Source of the DNA: Romanomermis culicivorax
Taxonomy: Eukaryota; Nematoda; Enoplea; Mermithida; Mermithidae
Assembly: GCA_963922205.1 (NCBI GenBank)
Contig: CAWUHX010000013.1
Coordinates: 1,984,001-2,048,000, forward strand
Length of the DNA: 64,000 nt
Reading direction: 5' to 3'
Below, in pieces: positions 15,722 to 31,480 of this stretch (position 1 is its first letter; each line of letters starts with the position of its first letter). Position numbers and translations under genes: made by a program. The notes under the pieces were generated by a model that ran no database searches, was not told the origin of the DNA, and was given only the letters and a program-made list of their open reading frames with translations.

Positions 15722-16443
15722 TTGAAGGAAATATACACGTACATGTACGTAAAAATACGGAATATCAAAGAAATATACAAAAAAGCACGAGCGTTTTACA
15801 GTACGCTAATCAGGTACGCAAAGAAAATATGTATTCCAAGGCAAAAGTATATACAGAAGAGAACCTTTGTCTTGCGAGCCTGCACAAATTATTACTCCGT
15901 ACATGAAATCACAGAGCCTCCAGACACCCAGTAAAATTATAATAAAATATTTGTCGGGAAATGAAAAATTCTGGGGGATGAAATGGAAAAATTTACATGC
16001 AAAGATATTGAGAATGATTAAGCTATGTGGAAATCAAAGCGAAAATAGAACTCCTAACTTTTTAAAGTTTTTCAATGCGTGTGAATCCCACTGGATACAA
16101 ACTTTTTAACAAACATAAAAACATAGAATTTTTTAACACATGAAAATGAAATACTTGAAAACGATGGAATATTTATGATCTGCATAACATTTTAAACACT
16201 AAATCAATTTCAAGAATTACCTTGGATATACACAAAGGCAAATTATCGCTAATTACAAAAAATTAACGGCCAGTATCGATATTTAGCATAACGAATGCTC
16301 AATTAAATCGTCAACTAGAATCTGTAGATGAAACTTATGCAGAAGACTGGCTATTTGTAATTTTAAACCTAATATAGCGGTCGAAATCAGCCCGATAAAT
16401 AGGTGAACGTGAACAAAAGAGAAAACCGCATGCTACCGATCAT
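15722..16443. other. 3' flank of the kinase gene, no further gene seen
   Basis: AT-rich DNA between a MITE and the stop codon of the kinase gene. It should include the 3' untranslated region and polyadenylation site of that minus-strand gene, but I could not pick out a convincing AATAAA close to the stop. No ORF with protein-like character. Confidence 0.4.
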
Positions 16444-19976
<3,533 letters not shown>

Positions 19977-21200
19977 TTCCGATTCAGCGACCTTTATCGA
20001 TTAAAATTTCAACTTCGAAAAAATGTATATATGTTCACAAATGAAAAATTTCCATGCCATTTATGCTGAAAAAGCGAGAATGGTTAAATTGAAACATGTC
20101 TGGTAATTAATAATTTTCACCAATCCCTGGTTGACTCTGTGACGCAACGAGACTAAAAGAAACAAGACATAACATATCAAATAAAAAGATGGTTACGCAT
20201 GCACTTTAGCGAAATCTCAAATGTTTCTGTTTTTCAACCTAGGAGCTAAAAATAGCTCATTTACTTTGAAATGGCAGACGCAGCGAAAACCAAAAAAATG
20301 AAATTAAATATTTTTTCAACACGATTCCAACACAAGAAGTATACATTACTTTGTAATAAAATTAACATAAATGAACAAGAAGGACACGCCCAAGCCTAAA
20401 AATTGGGTAGTGTAAACTGATGTTAGTGTAAACATGACTATCTGTCCTAAATTAACGGGAACTATAGTGTATTGAATGCCATTTACCTACTTATTTCTTG
20501 GTTTCGGGCGGAGCGGAGCCACGTAGACGGGAGCGTAGCGCCCGTCACGTTAGGCGTTTTTAAAATTAAGTTCATTCCGATAGATTTGCACGGAGTGTAC
20601 AAGGATGTGTGCTTTTTCTGCATTTACCGGTTTACACAACCAAGTTTACACTTTGATGCCAAAGAGATTTTTTAGGGTGAGTGGCTGATGGACGAAGGTG
20701 GGTAAACACGCGTGTTCCTTACACGCTGAAAAACTAGGTAGCGTACGTTGCCTATATACATACATGCTGTGTAGACCTTACACATTAAAAAACTAGGAAA
20801 AAATTCAGGAGTCACTAAAGTGCATAAGTAACACAATGTGCATATTTTTCACTACAAAAAGACTAACATAATTTTGCATGAACTTGCCTTCCGCTGATTT
20901 TTTTATCTGCATTGGTGACAAACTGTCGAAAAATATTCATTTTGTTGAGTGGTGAACTTCGTTGCTAGAAAATATTCTGCCCGAAAAAACGGCGGCATAA
21001 ACACTAAAATTTTTTTGTGCCAACAACCATGTTCTGGCTCAGAAAACACTAATTCAAGTCAAGTATCAGGATGACATCAATTCAGTGCGCCTACATAAAT
21101 CACATAATTTGATGCAGAATATTGATCTGAATGCAATAAAATGTGGGTAATAATCAAGAGAGGTGGAGGAGTTTGCATTGTTTATTGAAAAATCTGAGAA
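19977..21200. other. 5' flank of the kinase gene and non-coding DNA
   Basis: This should hold the promoter and any untranslated first exon of the kinase gene, but no TATA or clear core promoter is evident. A GC-richer patch at 20505-20560 contains nested short inverted repeats (GGGCGGAGCGGAGCC / GGGAGCGTAGCGCCCG). The two stretches around 20720-20760 and 20780-20810 share a 'cttacac...aaaaactagg' segment. No gene is supported. Confidence 0.4.
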
Positions 21201-21279
21201 TATCTCTAGTGTTGTCCTTTGCTGATGAATCCATCCAGGACATTTTGATATCTGACGTTCATTAAAAAAAGGGATTTGT

Positions 21280-23978
21280 TCGAATTGTCCTTGTCTATAG
21301 ACCGCCCTCATCCGATGTACATCATGTGGAGAGTCTCAACACACTGCTGAGGAAATACAGTATTAGATATCGTTGTATCTTGCTTGGTGAGTTTAACTTG
21401 CCACAACTTCTCACATGTAAATATGTATGAATAAATGTCTGCTAATCGAGATTGACGCATGATATTCTTGCTGATACTGGGTTTAATTCATACACAAGTA
21501 ATTCCACCAGGAATGGAAATTTCCTTGATCTCATATTCTGTAATGTGAAATTATAAGTATCAAATGTGCAGCGTGTCCCAGCTTTTTCTACAAATGACCA
21601 CCACTCTGTTACTTTTTTTATTCATGGTAAATTGCTCCATGAGACTGAATACGTTTTTATCCTGACTTTCGTGAGGCTGACTATGTTTCCTTGTCAATAT
21701 TTTTCGCTAAAGTGAATTGGTCTTTAGTGTTTTCCTCCTGTTGTAAGATGAATTATTTTTATGTCAATTTTTTATCTGTTTTGCAGCAAGGAATAGAACT
21801 TTATGTTCCATTGAAGAAATTTTGTAGAAGGAAGAAACCTCTATTTCTAAAGAAGTTAGAGAAAGAGAAGCTATTTCGGTGGAAAAAATCTATACTCTTT
21901 TCCTTTATCGTCAACAGTACAAAATATAAACTGGCTGGAAATAGATTGAGATCAGAAACTAAGAGGCATCAAATTATGAAAGAGATGAATCTCGTTAAAG
22001 CTGAAAACTTACGCCAATTTTATCAGTATGTGAATAGTAAACTTTCTGCATCTACGGCTATTCCTGATCTTAAATATAGAGACATTAATTGCCGTTAATC
22101 CTATCGATAAAGTTGACTTGCTCAGTGATTATTTTTCCTCTATTATATTCCTGAGCCTATGTAATCCTATTTCTGACAACAAATTTGATCTTAAATTCTC
22201 GTGTAGTTTTATTTTCCTCACTGTCCTTTCAGTGCTCAAAAATCTGAAACCAGCGTTATCATTGGGTCAAGACAATTAAATGTGCATTCTTTTATAGGAA
22301 ACTTCACATCGTTCTCTGTGAGCGATTGTCAACCATCTCTGAAGTTTCCTACAGGACTGGAGAAATACCCGACCTTTGGCGTGAAGCAATTATTGCTCCA
22401 ATTATTGAAAAAGATGATTCCACAGTGGTTGAAAATTACCGACTAATTTCTTTGTGCTGCATTTCATGCAAAGTCATGGAATCAATTATTAATTTGAATA
22501 TGATGAAGTCGATTGAAAATCTGCATTTTTTGTCATCTAAACAGTATGGTTTTAGAAAATCTAAGTCTTTTGCACTGCGGTTGTTGCATTGTAGAAATAT
22601 ATGGTCTCGCTCACTGGACAAGAAAGTACAAATGGATGTTATATGCATTCGGGGTCTTTTAGGCCAATTTTGAGCCATGGCTCCTAAAAATTTAGTGGCA
22701 CAAACCAAATTGGCTTGTAAAAATGAGAGCTTAACCAACCACCATTTTTGATTAGGCTACAGGGCTTCCTGAGCGGAGATGCATTTTTATGCATTTTGAA
22801 GTGAAAAATACCGAAAATTTTCCAGCGCTTCACGCCGGATTTCAATTCGTTTATGATTCTTGGTATCATTTCTGCTGTGCGGTGAGAAAATGTCACCCTA
22901 GCTCATGCTTATAGCTTTCAGAAACCAGCATGTTATGGATGAATTTTTGACCTTGTATTGTTTGTTTAGAAGTAATCAAGAGTTTTCTAGATTATTTATA
23001 CAAAATCGTTTTGTGGCGCCTTAGAATTTTTGGCTTTGATGCATATAACTTTTTGCATTTGGTAAAATGATTAAAACATCATCAGCATGAGAAAATGGCA
23101 GAGGTTCTTGCTATCTGAAGAAGCCATTCATATTCATTGTTGCTTGCCTAATTTTTGAATTTTAGTTTGCCGCACTGAAAACACATTGAATTCATTCAAA
23201 AAAAGATACTTCATGCAGAAAAATATATTAAAAGTACTCATTTTCCAATGGTATAGAATTTCATAATCTAAAATTTTCTTTCAGTGCTAAGCGCCGGAGA
23301 TATTCAAGTCTGAAGTAAAATACCTAAAAAACGCGCTTTTTTATGTTATATATTTGTGAAAACAATTGCTTTTGACAAATAATTGTGATTGGTAAACTAC
23401 TGGCTCCACATATATGAGATCCAAAATGGAGGTAAAGCGAATTTATCAATTTTGGAGTGAGGAACTAAAACTAATCTATGCAACCAAATTTGTCCCCAAG
23501 TTACAGATCAACCAGGGTTGTGCGAAAAATCCTGATGATTGATTTGAATAATAACTGATCTAATTTATGAGTCTTATTATTCAGTGTGTGATTAAGAATG
23601 TATTCAAACTGATTGATCTGTGACGTAGGCTTCTACTGTGGTTCTGACTAAATCTGTTGAAAAAACATTGTTCTTTTAAGCACATTTATTTACAAACTTT
23701 TTAGTTTTCGCTTGTTGAAATTCCTATTGGCCTGTAAAATTTTGACCTTAAGAGCCAATTGGCCTGTCGAGAAAAAACAAAAAAACACTGTATGCATTGA
23801 TTTTTGTAAAGCTTTTGACAGTGTATCTCATGACATTTTCATTCAGAAGTTGATGAAGATCGGTATCGCCACAGTCTGTTTTAATTGGATTTCTTCTTTC
23901 TTGAACAACCGTACCCAAACAGTTAAAGTTAATGTGCCATCTCAAAATCATTGCCAAAAACTAGTAGAGTGCCCCACG
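21280..23978 (+). pseudogene. Broken non-LTR retrotransposon (LINE), endonuclease and partial reverse transcriptase
   Basis: Fragments in several frames read in LINE order. An apurinic-type endonuclease comes first (VLVYRPPSSD near 21290; LLGEFN near 21380, where the family has GDFN), followed by a linker rich in Lys/Arg (21690-22100). Next is the reverse transcriptase start (VENYRLISLCC near 22430, then SSKQYGFRKSKS near 22530). The frame breaks at 22650 where a 1.14-kb hAT-like element is inserted, then resumes with CIDFCKAFDSVSHD at 23793 through SFLNNRTQTVKVN (about 23930). The catalytic FADD box and the 3' end are missing because another hAT terminus begins at 23979. Multiple stops and frameshifts rule out activity. 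The subgroup is probably Jockey/CR1-like. Confidence 0.88.
22650..23790 (+). mobile_element. hAT-like non-autonomous element splitting the LINE
   Basis: TATGCATT occurs at 22642-22649 and again at 23791-23798, an exact 8-bp duplication within the LINE reading frame. Termini are degenerate (CGGGGTCTTTT... and ...AAAAAAACACTG) but compatible with a CAGGGTTTTTT-type hAT end. Its first 350 bp match, in reverse orientation, the relic at 44390-44739, including a GGCGC-type hairpin. There is no transposase. Confidence 0.85.
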
Positions 23979-24056
23979 CAGGGTGTCAAGCAGTTTCCCG
24001 CAATGAAATTCCCTGACTTTTCCCCAGAATTTTCCAGGTTTTTTCAGAATGAAAAC
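23979..24056 (+). mobile_element. hAT-like left terminus (CAGGGTGTC)
   Basis: CAGGGTGTCAAGCAGTTTCC followed by repeats of 'ttccctgac' and 'ttttccagg' resembles the end of the hAT element at 43216. It truncates the LINE. Its right end was not identified. Within it, at 24057-24436, lies a stretch bounded by similar 'gacccccagcaga' segments that looks like a further small repeat. Confidence 0.5.
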
Positions 24057-24749
24057 CATACATGCACGTGGGGGATTTGGAGGGGTTTGACCCCCAGCAG
24101 ATTTGACCACCTCAGCCGTGATAGAGAAAATGGCGAAGGAAAATGAGCAAAAGAGAACAGAAAGTCGTCATAAAAATGAAAATGACGCTGTAGTTTAACA
24201 ATTTTTCTAAACAAAGCATGTTTGATTCCAAAAAAGTAATATAAAAACTTTATAAAAGTGCAGTCTGAGTAAATAATTTCACATATCTGACTAATATAAG
24301 CTGAAGAATATGCTGCTTGAATGTTAGAACACCCATCTAAGACTTTTTTTGTCATTTTCAAGAACGAAAATTTTTTTGTTTTCCACCCCCTGTCCTGGCT
24401 GACCCCCAGCAGAATTTTTATGCTGTGCATGCATGGTGAAAACTAACATTAATTCCTACATAAAATTGTAAAAGACATATGTACAGGAGACAATAGACAA
24501 ATATGTATAGAGCACACATGATCGTAACAACATTTTATTAAGTCGATTTTAAATTATTTTCACAACATGTTTCCGATTGTTGTGAAAGTAAATCTATCGT
24601 TTTTTTGTACATGACTTATTTGCACATACAAGCGGCAGCCAATAGTTCATTTGTACAAAAAAAATAGATCTAAATTAAGTAACCTATGTTTCCCTGCGGT
24701 TTAAGTTTTCGATTTTCGACAGTTTTAGGGTACGTACTATTTGATGCTT

Positions 24750-25640
24750 CAAACATCCGTTTTTTCCTCTATACATGAGAACCGAAACCAGAATTTTTCT
24801 CCTCATTTTCCAAAAATTTTGGACATTTCTAAAAACGTTTATAATGTGACCGCGGACCCAAGCATTCTGATGTTTTAAAGTCAGTAACCTACAAAAAAGA
24901 GAACAAAATTGAGAAAATTCTAGTCAGATCAGTCAAATTGAGCTGACGAATAATGTATTGGCGTTCTACAGGAGCAGAAAGCATTTTAACGATAGAGTTC
25001 TCATGAATTTATCTGCTATTAACATTTCTGTAGTTCCGATAAGAATTATCCAATTTTATTCATTTCTTAGTCTGGCGCAGAGTGCCGGTAAAATTTTGGG
25101 AGCTTCACTTCCTAAAACGCTGGAAAATGAATCTTAACAAAGATAAGAAATAAATTAGAATCAAGCAGATAGTGTAATTTGTTCCTTCGAGTTTTAATAT
25201 TCTCAAAAACGCTGGAAAATGAATCTCTGCAACAAATATTCCTGAACAGAAGTTCTAAAATTACATTCTGGAATGATGTGTTGAATTTTCATCGTCTATA
25301 AATCTAAAATTTCATGCTGCAAATGTTTGAAAAAATCCAAGCTTCAGGAGAAAAAATTGAGAGAATTGATGAAAAATCTCGATTTTCGCCGAAATACTGA
25401 TTGTTAACGATTACAAAATGAGATGAGCTAACTTGATTGAAACAAACTGTTGAACATTGATTAGTATGTAAGTGGAAGTACAGGTGCTAACGGATGTGCC
25501 TAATAGAAAATAATGATATTATACGCACGACAGGCGCGAAGCGCCTGAAAATTTTGAGATTTTGACTTTTTAAAGTCAAAATGCATCTTTTCGGTTTTGA
25601 AGTACAGCATAAAAAAATGTCAGAAAATACTAGCATGCGT
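24750..25640 (+). repeat. Dispersed repeat family R, longest uninterrupted copy
   Basis: The whole stretch aligns in order with 40270-40973 plus 45433-45900, where the same repeat is split by a 4.45-kb insertion. It contains two GGCGC-type hairpins (25073-25086 and 25532-25545) and two 'aaaacgctggaaaatgaa' boxes. There is no coding potential. Its termini could not be defined. Confidence 0.75.
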
Positions 25641-25799
25641 TGATGAAATTTAATAATATTTTCGTTTGTACATGTACAAATGACTAACCCAATTTGTATC
25701 CGGCAAAAAAAACTGTAAGCATACTTCGTTGTGTAATTGATGAACTCACGTCTTTTCTTAATTTTTGGACAGAAAGAACTGTTCACTCAACTGAACTCA

Positions 25800-25990
25800 T
25801 CGCAGTTGCGCAGCTCTTTAGCCAGAAAGATATAATTTAGCTCGACAGACCCACGGCTGTTCATCCAAAAAGGAATATATTTTTGATAAACAGCCGGGCG
25901 GCTATTTGGCCAATTTCACTATACAGCCACGTAGCTTAGCCAAAAAAATACTTTTTGGCTAAACAACAGCGCGATAAGTTAACTACTGTC
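25800..25990. repeat. Degenerate remnant of the NADAR/PHD element's terminal array
   Basis: Units with ACAGCCGGGCGGCT followed by 'ttggcc', and 'ggctgttcatccaaaaagg', resemble the 43-bp units at 40997 and 45200. This indicates an older, decayed copy of the same family's end. Confidence 0.55.
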
Positions 25991-26019
25991 GTCAAATTTA
26001 TATGGAAGTTTAAGAATGA

Positions 26020-26260
26020 ATACTGGTTTTAAAATTTCACAAACAATAAATTTCTAGAACTTACGATTTTTGAACAGAGAATTCGGATCTGATTCTTGAA
26101 ATAAATATTTGAAGAATTGTTTAATATATTTTGTGAGCTCCCACTTGTGATCATAGAAACATTAACGGTCGATTTCTTATGTAGTGCACTATGCTCCAGG
26201 ACAGTTTGCTGGGAAATTTTTGAATGTTTGAAAAGCTCAGAAACGTTTGAAGATGTTAAC
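26020..26260 (+). repeat. Dispersed repeat family S, copy 1
   Basis: It shares 'atagaa..acttgacggtcgatttct' and 'gctc..ggacagtttgctg' type segments with 38090-38250 (same strand) and 58960-59200 (opposite strand). Non-coding. Confidence 0.65.
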
Positions 26261-26579
26261 TTTGTCTGGTTCGCACTCATCTTACAACGTTATGGACAAT
26301 TCAGCATGTACAAGGGGGTATTGGTGGAGACTGGAGAATCGGGTATTTCTGGCTCTGTACCAGGTGCTGCCGGGCGCCTTGCTGCGTCCCTAAGCCTACG
26401 CTCAAAAAAAAGAGTAAGCGCCCGTCCAGTTAATCCCCTTCCAATAACCCATTATACAGCAAGTGTGTATAACGTTATAAGATGGGTGTGAACCAGACAA
26501 ACGAATACTCACTTGGATGAAGCACCTACATATGAGCATTCTTCAGCGAACAAAACGTACAGTTCAATGTTACTTTGAC

Positions 26580-26737
26580 TGATTACAAAAATTTCGAAAA
26601 TTTTCCCAAAAAAGGCTACTTTTTTCAAATTTTTTCGAGTTGGGGGTGAAGGTCCCAACATTGGGGTACACGGTTCGAACAATTTGAGGGTGGGGTTGGG
26701 TGTCACCCCCAAAACCTCCTCAATTATAGGTACGGTA
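26580..26737. mobile_element. MITE family B, partial copy
   Basis: It retains the family's 'tttcccaaaaaaggc' segment and the G-rich right half, ending near a TATAGGTACGG junction that abuts the start of the Tc1/mariner-like relic. The left end is lost or unrecognisable. Confidence 0.55.
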
Positions 26738-27335
26738 TGAGACAAATTTGTTGCAGCACCAGTAATCTTTTGGTGAATGTCTTGGCGATATACTGGGTCT
26801 TTACTGGTAGAAATTTCGAAATGAAATAGTGGATTACTGGTGCTTTACTAGTTGATAAGTTTGGCGGCCATGACGCATTACTGGTAACATACTTCAAATG
26901 AAATACTCGCATACTATTTATATGCAAGTAATCAATAGAATGTCCTTAGTTTTGGCCTTCAGTCTGCTTTGCGTTTTTCTCCTTAACAAAATAACGGGCG
27001 TATTTTTGTTAAGGAGAAAAACGCAAAGCAGACTGAAAAGTTGTGTAACGAAAAAAGACCAGAAAGGAGGAATGGGTTTTTATTCTGACCGTATCAGCCA
27101 CTGAGCATTTCAGCTACTGAATACTTCTAGTTAAATATGAACTGATACTTGCTTTGTAGGTTTTAGTTTAGACGCGTTTCAAGATGCATACTATAATGTC
27201 ATCAAATCGGAAAGATTATGACCATCCATTTTCAGGAATTTGTGCAGTCGTTGTGTGACTTTTGTTTTCTTTTTAAATTCTTTTCGGTTTCCTACTTGGG
27301 AAAGGTGAACATTGAGCAGGCTGTGTTCAGGCAAA
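26738..27335 (+). mobile_element. Left end of a Tc1/mariner-like element (family Y), relic
   Basis: About 600 bp match the left part of the complete copy at 35689 (GACAAATTTGTTGCAGCACC terminal segment onward). It carries an extra perfect inverted repeat (26958-26990 against 27004-27038) that is absent from the other copy. Beyond 27335 the sequence continues into a gene relic instead of the interior seen at 36340. Confidence 0.7.
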
Positions 27336-27339
27336 AGAT

Positions 27340-28283
27340 TGCATGCCACATGACACCATTATCATCCACGTTTTTGTCAGAAAATTGATTGAGTTCCTGT
27401 TGACACAAGTGACCATTACTTCAGCAATGGCTCCACTGCCTAATACAAAAACTATAAAAATTTCGTATACTTGTGCTACCACAAAGGTGATTTCAACATT
27501 GATGCTGAGTGAAACCTCTTTGCTACAAGCCAGGGCAAATCACCGTGTGATGGTGTTGATGGTACAACAAAATGTTTAGCCACTTGAGCAAGCTTGCAAC
27601 AACCATCAACTGAACAAATATTGACACCCAAAGATTTGTTCGACTTTTGTCAACAAAGCATTCACGGCATAAACTTTACATTTGTTGGCAAAGAATAAAT
27701 TGAAGCAAGCTCAAGAGTCTAAGCAGAAAGCTTTGTTTGTATATAAATACAAAAATCAATTTTCAAATAATTTTATCATTATTTTGGAGGTAGCGAGATG
27801 GTAGCCCGATTGCCGGAACAAGAGAGCACCATCATTTTACTTCAATTGACTCTGGCTCACTTTGTGTTCATAGAATTTCAAACGATTCAATCACTTTTGT
27901 AGCAAAAGTTACCGAAAATATTGCCAATATAACTCTTTCTGAACTATCGCCAGGTAGATCAAACCAGTTTCGAAAGAATTAATTCCTTTATAAAGATAAG
28001 TTTTGAATCAGGATGTTATGTTGCATGCATGTATGACAACAAATGGTGGACGGGAAATGTAGTGGAAATATCGGTTGAGCAAAATGATGCATTGATCAAA
28101 TTCATGCACCCGCATGGCCCCCTTGTTTCGTTTCACTGGCCAGAACGACAAGATGTTTGTTGGGTGCCAGAACAACACTTATTGAGTGTTTTGCCGCCTC
28201 GGTCAGTGACGTGGTCTGGTTGCCAGTATCAGTTTGATAATAGGGCATTGGACATTGTTGCTCGTAAATTTGTTAATTTTTAG
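27340..28283 (+). pseudogene. Relic of an invertebrate transposon-associated protein of unknown function
   Basis: Successive pieces read HDTIIIHVFVRKLIEFLL (27343), then, in another frame, FNIDAEWNLFATSQGKSPCD (about 27500), ILTPKDLFDFCQQSI (about 27625) and a C-terminal MYDNKWWTGNVVEISVEQ followed by FMHPHGPLVSFHWP (28029-28283). I recall this order of motifs from multi-copy, uncharacterised insect and cnidarian proteins, but I know no assigned activity. In-frame stops (near 27580 and 27700) and frameshifts show this copy is dead. Its position directly after the left end of family Y suggests it was cargo or the coding part of that element; this is inference, as no right terminus follows. Confidence 0.6.
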
Positions 28284-28691
28284 TGTACAATATTCAATTG
28301 ATTTGTTCTTTTTATTCAATATTCAACTGACACATTCGTTTTGTTTATAATTACTCATCATAATACACCATTACCATGACAACGGGTGCCGGGCAATGAA
28401 AAATCAACTTAGGGTTTCAAAGTAGTTTAAAGAATGCTCTTTCAAATGAGACTAGTTTCAAAGTTTTATCTGGAGTCTTTTTTAGCAAAATGATGTTAAA
28501 AACACCCTATTTTTCGGTACTTTACACAAATTCATGATTTTAGATTCGAAGTGCAAACTCAAAAAAAGAAGCTAGAAGGCTGAAATTATACGCTTTTGAT
28601 CTATATCGGATGAACAATGAATACACAAAACTGCAGACTCATAACGCGACCAGTTAGGTAACTGTAGCTATCCGAAAATCCCATTAATCTG
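28284..28691. other. Short non-coding spacer
   Basis: No gene. The sequence 'ggtgccgggcaatgaaaaatcaac' and what follows is not repeated elsewhere in the window. It ends at the target duplication TTAATCTG of the next element. Confidence 0.4.
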
Positions 28692-30323
28692 TAGGGATGG
28701 GCCAGGTATCGGGATCCGGATCTGGATCCACGGATATCCGCCTAAATTTTAGGATCCAGATCCAATCCGGATCCACTAAACCAGATTTTTCTGGATCTGG
28801 ATCCGATCCGGATCCACCGAACCAAATTTTTTAAGATCCGGATCCACTGTTGTCAATGATTAAGATCCGGTCATAAACGGATCTTTATTCATTATTATTC
28901 ACATAAAGTTTTGCAGTATTGGAAAACACAAGAAATTTTCCGGCGCTTTGCGCCGGATTAAATAATTCTTTGCAATACTATTTTTCAACAAATAGTGCTT
29001 CCTGGAGAAAAAATTTCCAGTAAAGGAAAAAATTTTGGCGGTCCTCCTGTAGGGAAAAGGCGAATTTTGGTCCATTCCAGGACGTCAAAATCTACTCCAA
29101 CTTTTTTGCAACTTAAATTTTAAACATGAAGCCGAGTTTGAATTGAGAAGCATCATGGAACTAATTTTCAGAAATTTCAGGTTTAAATTGAAGTTTTTCA
29201 GATTTATGAAAGTTATGAGTATATTTTCTTAATTTTTAAGATGATTATGAAGAACAAGAACTCGAGTGCTATTAGGAAGAAACTTTGTGCGAAAATACAT
29301 AAAAGATCATGGTTTTTTTCAGTGTACAACAAAAAATTTCTTCCTACAAAGACTTTTTGGCCAATCGTATTACAGGTACAAAGAGGCTTGTACACAAAAT
29401 CCCTGCAATGGTAGCAAAATCATACTTGAGAAACAGTAATTTTTCAACAGTACAACTCTTCAAACGATTTTTGGTAGGATCATAAATTTGACCAGCACCA
29501 CTCAATAGCTGTTCATAGGGGGACACTTTTCGCTGGTGCTAATTCAAGTTTACTTTCTGCATGAAGCAATTGTCTAGAGACGTTTGAGGTTTAAGTTCAT
29601 GCTTTAATTTGGTTTTTGAGTAGCTAGGTTCATTTTTTGGCTATCTCTAAAGGAAACACAAAAATCAATTTTTTAACATAACTTTAGTTTACTACTAGCA
29701 ATTTGCTCCAAAATTACTTCTATTTTCATTATCTTTTTTTATTTAGCCGCAAACTGCATATATATTGCCATATGTTTCCTCTCCAAATGTTTTCTCTGAC
29801 ATCCAGTAGCACAACTTTTTCTGGATAACTGGATTCTGCATTTATTGCACTTTGCCTTTCCTTCATCATCTGGGGACACTGTGAAGTAGTCCTACACTCT
29901 GCTAGTGAAAAAAAAACTTAAATCCATAATTTCTGAAAAAATTTTCCATTTCTATTCATTTCCTTTCTGATGAAACCAATATTAATCTAAACATGAATAC
30001 AATTTAATGAATGATAATTAACAATTAGTACATGTGAACTATTTCAATAAACAAACACCTCAATCATTAATAATCTATTAATCTATTGATACCAATGAAT
30101 ATAAATTCATTTAACTCAATTTTAGACAAATTAGACACAGTACATATACTTATTGAAAGATCCGGATCCGCTCAGATCTGTTCCTTAAGATCCCGATCCG
30201 GATCCGCTGAACCAAATTTTTTTGGATCCAGATCCGATCCGGATCCGCTGAACCAAATTTTCCATGATCTGGATCCCGATCCGGATCCCCTGTCACCAAA
30301 AAAGTCGATCCGGCCCATCCCTA
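28692..30323. mobile_element. Non-autonomous hAT element with GGATCC-rich ends, copy 1
   Basis: Termini TAGGGATGGGCC and GGCCCATCCCTA are perfect inverted repeats, flanked by exact TTAATCTG duplications (28684-28691 and 30324-30331). About 200 bp at each end are filled with overlapping GGATCC/GATCCGGATC motifs, denser than any other part of the window, and the 1.2-kb interior is non-coding. A GGCGCTTTGCGCC hairpin sits at 28940-28955. A related copy is at 51808. Confidence 0.93.
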
Positions 30324-31275
30324 TTAATCTGCAGCACTTTACATTTTCCTACTTTTGGGGTAGTTTACAATTTTTTCTGGGTGGATACAGAAACCGTCTT
30401 CAGCTTCATCTGATAGAGCATGGGCACTAATCCACTTTGGTCCACCCTAATCCTAGTGTCAACTGCTGGCGCCTACAGCAAGACCTCCACCAAACACCGA
30501 GCAAGATTGGGAATATGAACTTGCCACTCAAATTCCCAATCAAACACTCCTGACTCTAACATCGTCTGTCAAAAGCGAGAGTGAGCCTGGGAGCTCAGTA
30601 TAGAAGTGACAGAGTGTGCCACGCATGATGCTGATACCTCATGCATTAGTTTACGATGTGACTTCGAGTTTATGTATCAAAGGATGAAACATCTTTTCTA
30701 CAGGAGAAAAAATTAAGTCAGAATTACCTTTTTTGTCGCTTCTTATTAAAGAAAACTTGAAATATTTTCAGGATAGCTTCGAATAAAATGCATAGACACG
30801 GATAAAATAAAACAAGTGATATGATTTGATGTCAGCAATATGAGAAATCGAAACAAAAAGAAAAACAATGAAAATAATGAAAAAGCAGGAAACAGCAGAA
30901 AAACGGTGAAGTGAAGAGAAGAAAGAGATAAAAAGACGTGTAAGGGAAGGAAATGAAAAGAAGCATATGGAAGGAAAAAGACGAGAAAATAAAGAAAGAG
31001 AAGACATGCTAAAAGATCTGAAGAGAAATAAAAAGAAAGAGATAAAACGGCACGAGAAGATAGGAAATGAAAAAGACAAAAAAAAGAAGACGATGCAAGG
31101 AAAACACCATTTTAAAAGTAGAAGACATAGGAGTAAAAAATTGCAAAGAAATTAATGAAAGACAATGTTTGAAAATAAGTTGAACATGAACAAACAATAG
31201 GATAAGTGGAAAAGAGTAAAATGAAAGGAATATAAATAAATTGAACAGAAAAAAATAAAGATTAAAAAATAGAAC

Positions 31276-31480
31276 CATACCTGTACTTGGGGCCGGGTTG
31301 GGGGGGGACTCCCCCCAACTTGGGCAACCATGTACCCAAATTCATCCAACCCCCCCCCCCAGTTTGAAAAAATTAAAAAAATTTGCAAAAAAGTGTATGT
31401 TTTTTGGCCTTTTTTTGGGAAAAATTTCGACTTTTTTCTACCCCCCCCCCCCCCAACTGGTCGGAGGTCTTACAGGTATG
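31276..31480 (-). mobile_element. MITE family B, copy in the left Merlin arm
   Basis: CATACCTGTA and TACAGGTATG termini with exact AATAGAAC duplications on both sides (31268-31275 and 31481-31488). It contains runs of seven or more G and of about fourteen C. Confidence 0.92.

Noticed and set aside
26340..26480. Possible tRNA-like or SINE head near 'ggtgctgccgggcgcc'
   Set aside because: No A-box/B-box pair or cloverleaf could be formed.
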